This document shows positions 27,192-36,814 of a stretch of 64,000 nucleotides of DNA, piece after piece. This DNA is from Candidatus Fredericiella danica. GTDB lineage: Bacteria; Chloroflexota; Anaerolineae; Caldilineales; Caldilineaceae. Where the stretch lies: positions 1 through 64,000 of the forward strand of contig JADJPH010000031.1 in NCBI GenBank assembly GCA_016713335.1, given 5' to 3'. The stretch's first letter is position 1. Every line of letters starts with the position of its first letter. The position numbers and the translations under genes are program-made. The notes beneath the pieces were generated by a model that did no database searches, was not told where the DNA came from, and worked only from the letters and a program-made list of their open reading frames with translations.

Positions 27192-30080
27192 TTATACCGC
27201 AGGGGTTGTCTGGCGCCGCAAGCGCTGAGCGTACGCGACTGCAATCCCGCCGGCGATCAGGAGGGCGCCGAGCGCAGCCAGCAGCAAGCCGGTTGTCCAT
27301 GCAGTGGGGGTAAAGGTGAACACAACGGTATGTTCACCTGCGGGAACGTAGACACCGCGAAACAAAATATTGGCCGGCAGAACACCCGTCGCGATGCCAT
27401 CTACCGTGGCCGCCCACCCTGGATAGAAGGCGTCGGCAAGCACGAGGAGTTGCTCGCGATCACTCTGTGTCTGCACTTCGACCCGCTCTGGGGCATAGGC
27501 GGTGATCGTCGCTGTCCCTGTTGTGTTGATTGCCGGCCCCAGTGCCCTCCCTCCCTCGACCACGGCTGTCCCCGGTGGGGCGGACCTTAGCGCCGTCACG
27601 GCTTCCTGGGGCGAACGGACGGAGGTGACCGCCGGCGCAAGCCAGGCGCGTCCTTGTTTGTCCAGATTCTCGTAGATTTTGACGTCGCCGCTATGCACCA
27701 GGGCCAAGTGCCCGCGGTCACTTGGCAGCAGCGGCGTGAACATCCCGGTCCGTTCGTCAACCAGGGTCGCCGCCCGGAGGATAACATCTATCGTCGGGTC
27801 GAGCGCGGTCACAGTGATCGTCGTAGGCTGCATCGGCTTTGGCAGAGTAAGCGCCACGCGATATTCCTGTTTGCCACCCTCGACGTCACGATAGGCAACT
27901 TTGGCGCCGCTGGCAGCGGCCAGGGGACTATCCAACGCGCCGTCGGCCAACTGTGCGCCCGGCGCACCGCCGGCGGTCACGGTGAAGGTTTGTGTCAAAC
28001 CTTCGGTCGCCGTGATTGTCACAGATGCCACGGGCAGCGCAACATCATGGAGGGCGGCCAGCCGTGCTCCCGGCGCGTCTATCGTTGCAATGAGGTCGAG
28101 CCGCGTGGCGCCAAAGGGATCAGGGGCGTTGACCGCCACCACTGGGTTGGTCATCGTCAGATGCGCGCCGATCTGCCGGTCGTAAAAGATGTCTTCAAAC
28201 CATAGATCTTTCACCTTGTCGGTGATCAGGTATTGCACGTCCATGAGATTGAGCAGCGAAGTAGGCGGCGCCTCACGGATCTGTTCCCGCAGCCGGCCAT
28301 CCGGCACCAGCAGGTCGGGCGGAATCACCAGACCGGTGAACAGGTTGAAGCGCTGCAAGGGCAGGACGCCGCCGTCAAAGCCATCCACCGATGGAATCCG
28401 CCAGAAGAGCGCCAGATTTGGCACGAGCAATTCCTGCACCTTCTGTGCAATCACCAGATCGCCAAAAGTTCTTTCATCCAACTGTGGCGGGTCCGCCTCC
28501 AACATCACCCGCTGATAGTCAGGCATGTCGCCAGGATCGTAGGTGATGGTGCTCAACCCTAAAAAACGGCCTGCGGCTGCGGGGTCGAGTGACATGCGAT
28601 CCGGATCGGTCAGCAAGTGGGCGGGGGCCGTCCGGACGCCATAGACCGCTTCAGGCGCAGTGGGCCACATCAAGGGCAAGGCGCGTGCCGCCAGCCAAAG
28701 ATCGCCGGCAACCAGGACCAGCAGAATCAACGCACCTACGACTTGCAGCGCCCATCGCCGGTGCCCCGCATCGGGCCGAGCGGGCGTGCTTGCCGGCGTT
28801 GCCCATTTACGCTGTAGCGAATCCAGGAGCCACTGGCTGCCCACACCGGCCAGCGCGCCCATGCCTAGCGTATACAAAAGCAACCAGCGGGCAGGCACTC
28901 GGAAAAGATCAAAGCCGGGGACGGCCAGATGAAGGACAAAATAGAGCGGGTTCCAACGCCCCAGCGCCAGCCCCAGACCGAGCAGTGCAAAGAGCAGACC
29001 AAAGGTGCGTGCAGTGCCGCGACCCTTCCAGGCGCCCACGATGGCGAGCAGCAGCCCGAAGAGACCCACATAGGCGACGAACTCCCCATAAGCGGGTGTG
29101 CCAAACGCCCCCTCCAAACCGACCAGGCCATACGTTGGCAGCAGCGCCCAGCCCGCCTGCAGGGGCTTTAAGCTCAAACTGGTTGCTTCGACAAAGTCCA
29201 GACCACCACTGCGCAACCCAAGCCCGCTCAGTTCTAACGTCACCAGCAACTGCGGGGCGCTGACGAGAACACCCAGCAGCACGCCCCCAATGTAAATCAC
29301 AAGACGCGGCGCCACGACCGCACGGAGATCCAGGACGATCATGCTTGCGTTCTCAGCCTCTGCACCGGGGCGCACGCGCCGCCAAAGCCACCACCCTGCG
29401 TCACGCACCAGGGGCCAGATGACCCACATCCCAACACCGAATAGGGCGATATAGACCGTCTGCGTATGGCCGGCAAGAAGCATGAGCGCCACAACAATGC
29501 CGAAACCGGCGGATGCACCGGCGATAGACGGCCACCGCAGCGGCGGCCTGGGCGCCTCAATGCACAGGATTGCCCAGGGCAGCCAGGCGGCGGCGTTCAA
29601 CTGGTTGATATGCCCGATTAGACCGCCAACGACGCCGGAACCCGCCAACAAGAGGGCCGTAACCGTTGCCGCGACCGCACCATAGCCCCACCGCCGCATC
29701 AACCAATAACCACCATAGCCAAAGATCCAGGCATGGATGGCGGCGCTCCAATAAATCTGTTTCGTGACCGGCAACCAGATCAACGGCCAGTGCAGCGGGT
29801 ACAGGACGGCGGCCTGCGGGTTGGCAAGCAACGGTGCACCGGCAAAGATGTAGGGATTCCAGAAGGGAAGCTGACCCGTACGCAAGACCGCGGCGACATA
29901 GTCCCGGTAGGGGTAGAAGTAGAGCAGGATATCACCCGTCGCCAGGACGCGATTTGTAAAAAGCAGAGTGTAATAGAGTGCAGCAACGAAGGTCGCCAGT
30001 ACGAACGCCACCGCCAGGTGAACAAGCCACCTGCGGGATGGTTGGGGTGATGCCGATGCCGCGCGGTGCGGGCTGATCAT
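27192..30080 (-). CDS. YfhO family membrane protein (glycosyltransferase-like)
   Basis: A large polytopic protein (962 residues) of the YfhO family, related to GT-C glycosyltransferases that decorate envelope polymers using lipid-linked sugars. After a first helix (WLVHLAVAFVLATFVAALYY) come TGDILLYFYPYRDYVAAVLR and QLPFWNPYIFAGAPLLANPQ, the conserved first-loop acidic and NP motifs. About ten more helices reach residue 470. A long extracytoplasmic region (about 480-920) follows, with YPGWAATVDG near the end, a hallmark of the family, and a last helix (GLLLAALGALLIAGGIAVAY). ATG 30080 overlaps the upstream GT39 stop as ATGA, so translation is coupled. Frame is clean for 2.9 kb. Donor and acceptor are not known. 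Confidence 0.88.
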   Translation of the reverse strand: MISPHRAASASPQPSRRWLVHLAVAFVLATFVAALYYTLLFTNRVLATGDILLYFYPYRDYVAAVLRTGQLPFWNPYIFAGAPLLANPQAAVLYPLHWPLIWLPVTKQIYWSAAIHAWIFGYGGYWLMRRWGYGAVAATVTALLLAGSGVVGGLIGHINQLNAAAWLPWAILCIEAPRPPLRWPSIAGASAGFGIVVALMLLAGHTQTVYIALFGVGMWVIWPLVRDAGWWLWRRVRPGAEAENASMIVLDLRAVVAPRLVIYIGGVLLGVLVSAPQLLVTLELSGLGLRSGGLDFVEATSLSLKPLQAGWALLPTYGLVGLEGAFGTPAYGEFVAYVGLFGLLLAIVGAWKGRGTARTFGLLFALLGLGLALGRWNPLYFVLHLAVPGFDLFRVPARWLLLYTLGMGALAGVGSQWLLDSLQRKWATPASTPARPDAGHRRWALQVVGALILLVLVAGDLWLAARALPLMWPTAPEAVYGVRTAPAHLLTDPDRMSLDPAAAGRFLGLSTITYDPGDMPDYQRVMLEADPPQLDERTFGDLVIAQKVQELLVPNLALFWRIPSVDGFDGGVLPLQRFNLFTGLVIPPDLLVPDGRLREQIREAPPTSLLNLMDVQYLITDKVKDLWFEDIFYDRQIGAHLTMTNPVVAVNAPDPFGATRLDLIATIDAPGARLAALHDVALPVASVTITATEGLTQTFTVTAGGAPGAQLADGALDSPLAAASGAKVAYRDVEGGKQEYRVALTLPKPMQPTTITVTALDPTIDVILRAATLVDERTGMFTPLLPSDRGHLALVHSGDVKIYENLDKQGRAWLAPAVTSVRSPQEAVTALRSAPPGTAVVEGGRALGPAINTTGTATITAYAPERVEVQTQSDREQLLVLADAFYPGWAATVDGIATGVLPANILFRGVYVPAGEHTVVFTFTPTAWTTGLLLAALGALLIAGGIAVAYAQRLRRQTTPAV

Positions 30081-31717
30081 GGCCGCAACTCCGAACACGC
30101 TTGCGCGGCACTGGCGCCGATGAACTCCCATGCCGGCGCCGGCCGGCAGACGCGCCAGGCTGCATCGCCTGCGTCGATGGCATTCAGGCTGTAAACGATG
30201 AAATGACCGGTGCGCATCTCCTCGTGCGCGGCAAGACGCCGGTTTGCCAACTGCAAATCCAGATCGCGCACAGGCGCCCAGTCGGGCATGATCAGCAGAT
30301 TGCGCTTGTGCGGGTGCTTCACCACGCTATCCGCCAGATACACGGCATTCGGGTAGTAGCGCAACTCAACCGCTCCGTTCTGTATGGCGTCGAAAAGGTA
30401 GAATCGCGCCTGCCAACCGACCTCGCGGTGATAGAGTTCAACCCGCTGATCGCCCCTACCTGTCGATTGTGCATACGCCAGCGCAACGTCCAGCCCGGCA
30501 TATGCGCCGTGGTCGGCGCCAATGGGTAGATTCCCCGTTGCGGCACGCGCCGCAGGTGGCAGCCAGAGGAGCACCACCAGCCCGCAAGCGACCGCCAGGC
30601 CGGCGCGCAACGCCCCAGCAGGGATGTTGACGGCGCGTGGGGCGAGATAGTTCCATCCCTGTTGCACTGCCCAGCCACCCAGCAAGCTGTATGGTAGCAC
30701 CAACGGCAGAAGGTAGCGATCCCAGACCTGCACGCTGGTGACAGTATGCAAAATCAAAAATGCCACGCTCCATAGTGCCAGCCAGCAGGCGATGGCCAGG
30801 TTGCGGCCTTGGTCCCCGCGCCGGGCAAACCAGACTGCGCCGAGCAACAAGATACTCCAGATGAGCCACGGTGCGGGGGCTGCGGCCAACTGCCATGCGA
30901 GCGCCAGCCAGCCGTACAGACGAGTCTGCCAGGTGGCAGCGCTTGCCAGCAGGACCGTGCCGGCATTGCGGGCGCCGAGATCCCAGGGTGAAGGCGCCAC
31001 CGCCCAGCGCAAGCTGTCCAGATAGAGGATGGGCAGTGTGATCAGGGCAAGCCCAGCGCAAAATCGTGCGAGCGCCTTCAGTGCGGCAATCGTGTGCCGT
31101 GCGCCCTGGCCCGATCCGGCTTCGGCATGCGGCGGAACCAGGAGGACGACGACGATCAACGGTGCAAAGAGCAACCCCTGCTGCTTGGTCATGATCGCGA
31201 CGCCAAGCCACAACCCGGCCAGGATTGGGCGCCGCCCGGCGACACAGGCCAGGGAAAGGGCGCCGGCCAGCACCAACGTTGAATCCGTATAAGCAGTGGC
31301 CGCAAAGCTGATGGCGAATGGGTTCAACATCAGCAGCGCACCGGCGGTGAGGCCTGCAAGCGGACCCCACCAACGCCGTGCGGTCGCAGCCACAACCGCG
31401 ATCGTCAAGGTGCTGGCGGCGATGTTGAGAAACTGCGCGGCGGCGGGAACCGCGCCCCAGAGTTGGAATGCGCTGCCCAGCAGCCAAATGAAGAGGGGCG
31501 GCTTATCCGGCCAAACGGTCAGAAACCAGGGGTCGACGCGCCAGCCGTGGAGCGCCCAATAGCCGTAGATCGCCTCATCCTCGCGGAAGGGAAAACGATC
31601 CAGCAATTGCAGGCGCAGGAAAAAGCCGGCCAGCGTAATGGCGGCCAGCAGCGGGCGATAGGCAACTTTAATCGACGAATCGATACTTAACCAACGTGCG
31701 CACTGCGACAAACCCAT
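30077..31717 (-). CDS. Family 39-type membrane glycosyltransferase
   Basis: A 546-residue GT-C fold protein like PMT/ArnT glycosyltransferases, moving a sugar from a polyprenyl carrier to an acceptor on the outer face. The catalytic first loop reads RFPFREDEAIYGYWALHGWR, with the Asp/Glu pair, then DPWFLTVWPDKPPLFIWLLG, the second conserved block. Eight to eleven hydrophobic helices follow up to residue about 400 and a soluble C-terminal domain ends at 546. ATG 31717 overlaps the corrected end of the GT2 gene by 50 nt; a later start is possible. The stop overlaps the yfhO start (ATGA). With the adjacent GT2, which probably makes the lipid-linked donor, and YfhO, this looks like a small surface-glycosylation set. 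Confidence 0.83.
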   Translation of the reverse strand: MGLSQCARWLSIDSSIKVAYRPLLAAITLAGFFLRLQLLDRFPFREDEAIYGYWALHGWRVDPWFLTVWPDKPPLFIWLLGSAFQLWGAVPAAAQFLNIAASTLTIAVVAATARRWWGPLAGLTAGALLMLNPFAISFAATAYTDSTLVLAGALSLACVAGRRPILAGLWLGVAIMTKQQGLLFAPLIVVVLLVPPHAEAGSGQGARHTIAALKALARFCAGLALITLPILYLDSLRWAVAPSPWDLGARNAGTVLLASAATWQTRLYGWLALAWQLAAAPAPWLIWSILLLGAVWFARRGDQGRNLAIACWLALWSVAFLILHTVTSVQVWDRYLLPLVLPYSLLGGWAVQQGWNYLAPRAVNIPAGALRAGLAVACGLVVLLWLPPAARAATGNLPIGADHGAYAGLDVALAYAQSTGRGDQRVELYHREVGWQARFYLFDAIQNGAVELRYYPNAVYLADSVVKHPHKRNLLIMPDWAPVRDLDLQLANRRLAAHEEMRTGHFIVYSLNAIDAGDAAWRVCRPAPAWEFIGASAAQACSELRP

Positions 31718-32406
31718 CGCCAGGTGATCTTTTTGCCTTCGTGGAAATCACGACCGTTGTAACTGATTGGCACCTCAAAAATGGTGTACCCACGCTTGAG
31801 GATCTTCGCCGTCAACTCCGGCTCGATCTCAAAGCGACGGCTCCGTAGGGGAACGCCGGCGATGACATCGCGACGGAAACACTTGTAGCAGGTTTCCATG
31901 TCCGAAAGGGAAGTGCCGTAAAGAACATTCGTAATGATCGTCAGCAGTTTGTTGCCCATGGTATGGGTCAGACTCATGGCGGCGCGGGGCCCACCTGAGA
32001 AGCGACTGCCGTAGACGACCGGCGTCCGTCCTTCGAGAATTGGCTCCAGCAGACGGATGTAGTCGCGGGGATCATACTCGAGGTCCGCATCCTGGATGAC
32101 AATGAGATCACCCGATGCGTTTTCGAACCCCTTGCGCAGCGCCGCACCTTTCCCGCCGTTCTGCGCGTGAAAAACGATTTTCAGGTCGCCTTTCTTCTCC
32201 GCCGCCCACACCGACAGAATGTCGCGCGTCCCATCGGTCGACCCATCATCGACGATGACGATCTCCCGATCAATGGCAATCGGCCCTTTGATATGTGGAT
32301 TTGTGCCCTGTGGGTCGACGGTCAAGTCAACCGCCCGTACACGTTCGACGATTTCGTAAAGCGTCGAACGCTCGTTGAACACGGGCATTACGATCGAGAG
32401 CTTCAA
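31668..32406 (-). CDS. GT2 glycosyltransferase, dolichyl-phosphate mannose synthase-like (3-prime frame break)
   Basis: Cytosolic GT2 enzyme that loads a sugar onto polyprenyl phosphate (DPM1/ArnC type). GT-A motifs are intact: LSIVMPVFNERSTLYEIVER (residues 3-22), IVIVDDGSTDGTRDIL (about 49-64, nucleotide), GGKGAALRKGFENASGD with LIVIQDADLEYDPRDYI (D-x-D-like metal site, about 85-118), and YKCFRRDVIAGVPLRSRRFE then EVPISYNGRDFHEGKKITW. After KKITWR the frame slips; the family's ending DGFVAVRTLVKYRFVD plus TAA is present in the next frame at 31718-31668, so the true end is 31668, not 31687. It likely supplies the donor for the GT39 and YfhO proteins next to it. ATG 32406 is supported by conservation of MKLSIVMPVFNE. 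Confidence 0.85.
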
Positions 32407-32433
32407 CTTGTCCTACTTGTTGTCGTACTTGTC

Positions 32434-33018
32434 TTATTGTTCGTTTACCTGATGCGCCAGAATGATGGCTTCGGCGACTGCACGCATCGGCTTACGATTG
32501 TTCATGCTCATCTTCTGGATTTTGCGGAAGGCTTCCGTTTCTGTGAGCCCCTGCGTGTCCATCAAGATGCCCTTGGCCCGGTCAACTGCCTTGCGCGTCT
32601 CGAGTGCGTCTTGCAGATTGGATACTTCCAACTCCATCGCACGGAATTCGCTGAAACGCGCCAGCGCGACTTCGATCGAGGGCGTCAAGTCGTTCTCGCG
32701 GAACGGTTTCACCAGATAGCCAGCCACGCCCGCCTGGCGTGCGCGCTGCACAAGGTCCTGCTGGCTGTATGCGCTCAGCAGCAACACGGGTGCGATGCGT
32801 TCTTCCGTCAGAATCTTGGCGGCGTCGATGCCGTCCATGTCTTCCATCTTGATATCCATGATGACGATGTCTGGGCGCAATTCACGCGCCAGATTCACCG
32901 CGCTGCGGCCATCACTCACTTCGCCGACAACCAGGTAGCCCAAGTTGGTCAACATTTCTCGCAAGTCCATGCGAATCAATGATTCATCGTCAGCGATGAT
33001 CACCCTTGTCCGCTCCAC
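32434..33018 (-). CDS. pdtaR: ANTAR response regulator (PdtaR-like)
   Basis: A 194-residue response regulator with an RNA-binding output domain. The receiver domain (residues 1-120) has the acidic pair (IIADDESLIRMDLREML), the phospho-acceptor Asp55 in PDIVIMDIKMEDMDG, the Ser/Thr position in VLLLSAYS and Lys in GYLVKPFRE. The ANTAR domain (about 130-190) reads RKAVDRAKGILMDTQGLTET and EAFRKIQKMSMNNRKPMRAV; such domains bind paired hairpins in leader RNAs and stop termination. A kinase gene with the matching PdtaS layout ends 132 nt upstream on the same strand, so the two form a phosphorelay pair. GGAG precedes the ATG at 33018. Target RNAs in this genome are not known. Confidence 0.9.
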   Translation of the reverse strand: MERTRVIIADDESLIRMDLREMLTNLGYLVVGEVSDGRSAVNLARELRPDIVIMDIKMEDMDGIDAAKILTEERIAPVLLLSAYSQQDLVQRARQAGVAGYLVKPFRENDLTPSIEVALARFSEFRAMELEVSNLQDALETRKAVDRAKGILMDTQGLTETEAFRKIQKMSMNNRKPMRAVAEAIILAHQVNEQ

Positions 33019-33150
33019 AGTTGATGCTCCTTTGGAGTGTGCCTGAATCTCAACCTGATATTTTTACCGCAAATGGGCGATCCACGCAAAAAGTTTGTGA
33101 CGTTCCGGTTTATTCATGCGGTCCAACGCCCGGCCAGCATCAGTCTGACC

Positions 33151-34716
33151 TCAACTGCGGAGCGCCCGCTTTGGAAAGGTGACAACGGCGCGCGTTCCTG
33201 AAATCGTTTCGACCGGCGGTCCGGCCTCCCCGGCAATAGCGTGGTCGCCGGCATCGACGGCACGCTGCTCCATGACGATCCTGCCTTTGAGGTCGTCGGT
33301 TACCAGCGTTAATACGATATGCAGCCCCAGACTACTGGTCGGCTGGGCAATGTCAAAGCCAGGCGGCAGGCCATTCCCGTCATCCTCGATGCAAATGCGA
33401 ACTGCATCGCCCAGGTCATCCAGCGCAATGTTGATCCGTCCATCGGGGCGCCCTTTTAGGCCATGTTCAACGGCGTTCAATAGCAGTTCGTTGATCACCA
33501 TGGCGAGCGGTGTTGCCTGGCTTGCAGGCACGCGCACGTTGGGCCCCTGCACTTGAATGAAGATCGCCTGATCCGGGCTGGCCGAGACCTGCTGCACCTG
33601 GGTCCCGATGCGCTGGCAAACATCTTTGACGTTGATCGCACGATTCTCGTCATGGCTCATGAATTCGTGGATGACGGCCATACTCAAGACCCGATTGACG
33701 GCGTCGTTGATATGCTGCCGGGCCTCGTCGTTCTGGACGCGACGCGCCTGGATCCGCAAGATTGCGGCGATGTTCTGCAGATTATTTTTGACGCGATGAT
33801 GCACTTCTTGAATGATCGCCGACTTGACGTTGAGTTCGCGCTGTTTCTGGACGGCCTCGGTGGCGTTGTGGATCAGGACCATGACAGCGTCAACGGTCTG
33901 TTCACGGCCACCACCGCCAAGCGACCACTCCCAGGGGAACGAAAGCCAATTGGTGCGCCAATGCTGCGTCGGCATCCGCAGCGGCACGGCAATCCGAACC
34001 CAAATCCGCCCGTCATCCGTTTCATGGCGCTGCTGGTCTGCGCGCTGCGTGGAAAATACGTGCTCCACCAATTCGACATCCTGCGGCTCCAGCGCCGTCA
34101 ACGGCTGTGCGCTCACTTCAGGGATGATGCCGATGCTGCGAAACAGATTTGCGGCGATCCCGCTCATGTAAAGAATGGAGCGATGGGTGTCGACCAGGTA
34201 AATGCCATCGTACAGGCTGAATGGGCCCAACCCTGCGGCGCTCTCCAGCGCTCCTCCGGCGCACATTTCCTGCATCCAGACGACAGCTTGCCGGAAATGG
34301 CGGTTACGCCGGCGCTGGCGTTCATGGGCGATCATGTTGGTTTCAACCATCATGGCGGCGATGACGCGACCATCTTCCGTGTGCACAGGAAAGACATCTT
34401 GAATAATCGGTGCACCGTCGAATGGCACCTCGCGTTGGCGCCGCCCGCCACTGCCTGATCGCAGGGCCTGAAAGAGCAGGGGCTGTTCTTCCGCCGTAAA
34501 GACGCGCGTCGTGGCATTCAGCTTATAGAGTGAGGAAATGGAGTTTGGAACGGCGTGAAGGTTGACAATGGCGTGGCTGGCGTCCTGCAAGGTGCAGAGC
34601 AGGATATCCGCGCGGCTGACATCCGCGGTGATTTGCAGCCCGGCCTCGACTTTGCGTAGAAGTTCCAGATCTTGCGGGGATATCTGGGCGCTGTGGGACG
34701 CAGAATTGTCCGCCAT
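33151..34716 (-). CDS. pdtaS: HisKA_2 sensor histidine kinase (PdtaS-like)
   Basis: A 521-residue soluble histidine kinase, partner of the ANTAR regulator downstream. No transmembrane segment is seen. Residues about 10-150 form a GAF-like sensor (EEQPLLFQALRSGSGGRRQR, then DVFPVHTEDGRVIAAMMVET), and about 165-290 a PAS-like domain (LYDGIYLVDTHRSILYMSGI). The HisKA_2 phospho-acceptor box EVHHRVKNNLQNIAAILRIQ places the His at about residue 305. The HATPase has the N-box INELLLNAVEHGLKG and G-box EDDGNGLPPGF with SSLGLHIVLTLV. ATG 34716 fits the family start. Cytosolic PdtaS kinases sense small ligands such as metals or c-di-GMP in mycobacteria; the signal here is unknown. Frame is clean. Confidence 0.9.
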   Translation of the reverse strand: MADNSASHSAQISPQDLELLRKVEAGLQITADVSRADILLCTLQDASHAIVNLHAVPNSISSLYKLNATTRVFTAEEQPLLFQALRSGSGGRRQREVPFDGAPIIQDVFPVHTEDGRVIAAMMVETNMIAHERQRRRNRHFRQAVVWMQEMCAGGALESAAGLGPFSLYDGIYLVDTHRSILYMSGIAANLFRSIGIIPEVSAQPLTALEPQDVELVEHVFSTQRADQQRHETDDGRIWVRIAVPLRMPTQHWRTNWLSFPWEWSLGGGGREQTVDAVMVLIHNATEAVQKQRELNVKSAIIQEVHHRVKNNLQNIAAILRIQARRVQNDEARQHINDAVNRVLSMAVIHEFMSHDENRAINVKDVCQRIGTQVQQVSASPDQAIFIQVQGPNVRVPASQATPLAMVINELLLNAVEHGLKGRPDGRINIALDDLGDAVRICIEDDGNGLPPGFDIAQPTSSLGLHIVLTLVTDDLKGRIVMEQRAVDAGDHAIAGEAGPPVETISGTRAVVTFPKRALRS

Positions 34717-34755
34717 AATTCGCCCGCCATTGGGCAATGGGAACAACGACTAAAA

Positions 34756-34793
34756 AGAAAAAGCTCCCACCCGCTGTGCCCGGCAGGAGCTTT
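34756..34793 (-). terminator. Terminator after tRNA-Pro
   Basis: On the minus strand AAAGCTCC (34793-34786) pairs with GGAGCTTT (34767-34760) around a GC-rich loop and runs into a T-rich tail, 10 nt past the tRNA. Confidence 0.75.
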
Positions 34794-34801
34794 CGGTTCA
34801 G

Positions 34802-34876
<75 letters not shown>

Positions 34877-34919
34877 GTTCAACGAAGGAGGAGTGTAGCA
34901 TAGGGGAGTGAGGAATGCA

Positions 34920-34994
34920 AAGAGACAAAGAGACGAAGAGACAAAGAGACAAAGAGACAGGGAGACAGGGAGACAGAGGGAGACAGGGAGGGGA
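34920..34994. repeat. Octanucleotide minisatellite, second array
   Basis: About nine units of AAGAGACA grading into GGGAGACA, related to the array at 25360-25450. Intergenic, between tRNA-Pro and the fmt stop. Confidence 0.88.
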
Positions 34995-35026
34995 AGAGTG
35001 TCACCTTCTGATGATTCGGGCCAGGG

Positions 35027-36004
35027 TTATGGCGCTGCGTTTGAATCGGGAAGAAGGGCGCCGACAAAGGTAGGGGCGCCGTTGATGAAGGATTGGATGT
35101 CCATCGGCTTTTTGCCGGCAGGTTGAACCAACCGGAGCAGGAGGAGGCCGTCGCCTGTACCAACCGCGATGCCGGCTTGGGTGCGGACGACGTGGCCCGG
35201 TTCGGTGTTTCCGGTTGTCACTTCAGCAGCCAGCACCTTGAAGGGTTCGCTTCGCCAGCGCGTATAGGCGGCTGGCCAGGGTGTATAGGCACGCGTCATG
35301 CGTTCGATATGGGCAGCAGGCTGCCGCCAGTCAATGAGTCCAGCCTCTTTTTTGATCTGCTTGACGACATTGGGCGTACCCGGCAAGTCACTTTGTGGGA
35401 TGGGGGCCAGATCGCCGGCCAGCCAGGTGGGCAGAGTCTCTACCAGCAGATCCGCGCCCTGTTCTGCCAGACGTTGGCTGAGCGTCTCCGTTGTGTCGCC
35501 GGCAAAGATCGGTTGCCGCGCCTGACGCAACACCGGGCCTGTGTCTAATCCCGCGTCCATCAACATGATGGTGATGCCCGTTTGCGCCTGCCCGTCGAGC
35601 AACACGGCCATGATCGGCGAGGCGCCGCGATAGGCGGGCAACAGGCTGGCATGTACATTCAGACACCCGAAGGTCGGGATTTCAAGCACGCTGCGCGGGA
35701 GGAGCAGCCCATAGGCGGCGACGGCGATCAGATCGGGGGCCAGATTTCGAATTGCTTCCACTGCGTCCGGATCTTTGCGCAATGACGCCGGCTGCAACGT
35801 GAGGATGTCGTGTTGTGCCGCGTACTGTTTCACCGGGCTGGCGACAAGTTGCTTACCCCGGCCTGCCGGTCGATCCGGCTGAGTGGCGACCGCCACCACC
35901 TGCCAACCCTGCTCGACGCTCCGTTCGTGGAGGCGGCGCAGCGATGGCACGGCAAATTCAGGGGTGCCCATGAAAAGAATGCGAATGGTGGGTGTGTGCG
36001 TCAT
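35027..36004 (-). CDS. fmt: Methionyl-tRNA formyltransferase
   Basis: A 325-residue enzyme that formylates Met-tRNAi from 10-formyl-tetrahydrofolate, needed for bacterial initiation. ILFMGTPEFAVPSLRRLH (about residues 8-25) opens the Rossmann-like domain. QPDRPAGRGKQLVASPVKQY is the flexible tRNA-reading loop. LNVHASLLPAYRGASPIMAV carries the catalytic Asn and His, and GITIMLMDAGLDTG the catalytic Asp, all in order. The C-terminal OB-like domain (about 210-325) is complete. ATG 36004 was chosen because it is the family start; an in-frame extension upstream lacks conservation. The usual partner def is not next to it. Confidence 0.95.
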   Translation of the reverse strand: MTHTPTIRILFMGTPEFAVPSLRRLHERSVEQGWQVVAVATQPDRPAGRGKQLVASPVKQYAAQHDILTLQPASLRKDPDAVEAIRNLAPDLIAVAAYGLLLPRSVLEIPTFGCLNVHASLLPAYRGASPIMAVLLDGQAQTGITIMLMDAGLDTGPVLRQARQPIFAGDTTETLSQRLAEQGADLLVETLPTWLAGDLAPIPQSDLPGTPNVVKQIKKEAGLIDWRQPAAHIERMTRAYTPWPAAYTRWRSEPFKVLAAEVTTGNTEPGHVVRTQAGIAVGTGDGLLLLRLVQPAGKKPMDIQSFINGAPTFVGALLPDSNAAP

Positions 36005-36188
36005 GGTGCACATTCTATCATTGATGGGGCACTCGCGGGTGAATTCCGAAAACCGAAAGCCCACGCAATGAAACTTTCGTGCCGGCGGTGCGTATTGTCA
36101 TGCAGAACGAAGTAGAATACGTTGCGCTGCAAGACTCGCGCCGGCGAGGGCGCTGCAACGGCAAGCAGAAGATTTGTGGAGGTTACCG

Positions 36189-36761
36189 ATGGCAGACGAA
36201 CAGACCACGCAGGGGAGCGCACAGCCGCAAGGCCAGCCGCCTGCACAAAATACACCCAACCCTCAGATCCCGATCGAGCAGACGCCCGCCGAGCGCTTTG
36301 CAAGTGAGGCAATGGCTCACACCGGCCAGGCCGCAGATGCGTTGCGCAAAGGCGAACTGATGCAGAACAGCGAGATCGATCCGCTGGCCGACAGCGACGA
36401 CCGGCTGATTGCGCTGCTGAGTTACCTCACGCAGATCGTGATCCCGGTGATCATGCCGATCATCGTGTTGTTGAGCGAGAGCAGCAAGAAGCGGCCATTC
36501 CAACGGTATCATGCGATGCAGAGCCTGGCGTTCACGGTGCTCTTCTGGTCGCTGATCATCTTGACCACCTTTGGACTGGTCCTCATCCAGATCATCCCAT
36601 TCATTGGCCAGTTGATTGCGTTCATGTTTGGGTGCCTGATGCCGTTTATCTGGTTCGCCCAGGCGCTGCTCCTGATTTACTACGGGTTCCAGGCGTACAA
36701 GGGACGGCGCTTTGCGATCCCGGGGCTGACAAGTTTCCTGCGCGATCAGAATTGGCTGTGA
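36189..36761 (+). CDS. DUF4870-type membrane protein
   Basis: A 190-residue protein. The N-terminal 65 residues are Gln/Pro/Ala-rich and soluble. Then LADSDDRLIALLSYLTQIVI begins a four-helix membrane unit: VIPVIMPIIVLLSE, KRPFQRYHAMQSLAFTVLFW, TFGLVLIQIIPFIGQLIAFM, FIWFAQALLLIYYGFQAYKG. The RYHAMQSL segment between helices one and two is the DUF4870/TIC20-like signature. ATG 36189 follows GGAGG by 7 nt; an earlier in-frame ATG at 36174 lies before this ribosome binding site. No operon partner is apparent; a strong hairpin follows. Function unknown. Confidence 0.8.
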   Translation: MADEQTTQGSAQPQGQPPAQNTPNPQIPIEQTPAERFASEAMAHTGQAADALRKGELMQNSEIDPLADSDDRLIALLSYLTQIVIPVIMPIIVLLSESSKKRPFQRYHAMQSLAFTVLFWSLIILTTFGLVLIQIIPFIGQLIAFMFGCLMPFIWFAQALLLIYYGFQAYKGRRFAIPGLTSFLRDQNWL

Positions 36762-36814
36762 GTCCTGCGCCGGCAGGCGCTTGAACTGAGTAATAACCGA
36801 ACAGGGTGTTTGAT

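Noticed and set aside
25944..27590. 548-aa plus-strand ORF
   Set aside because: Antisense to scpB, amaP and the end of yfhO, which carry clear motifs; Ser/Arg-rich shadow frame.
32167..32982. 271-aa plus-strand ORF
   Set aside because: Antisense to the ANTAR regulator and GT2, both firmly identified.
33553..34458. 301-aa plus-strand ORF
   Set aside because: Antisense to the PdtaS-like kinase with intact H, N and G boxes.
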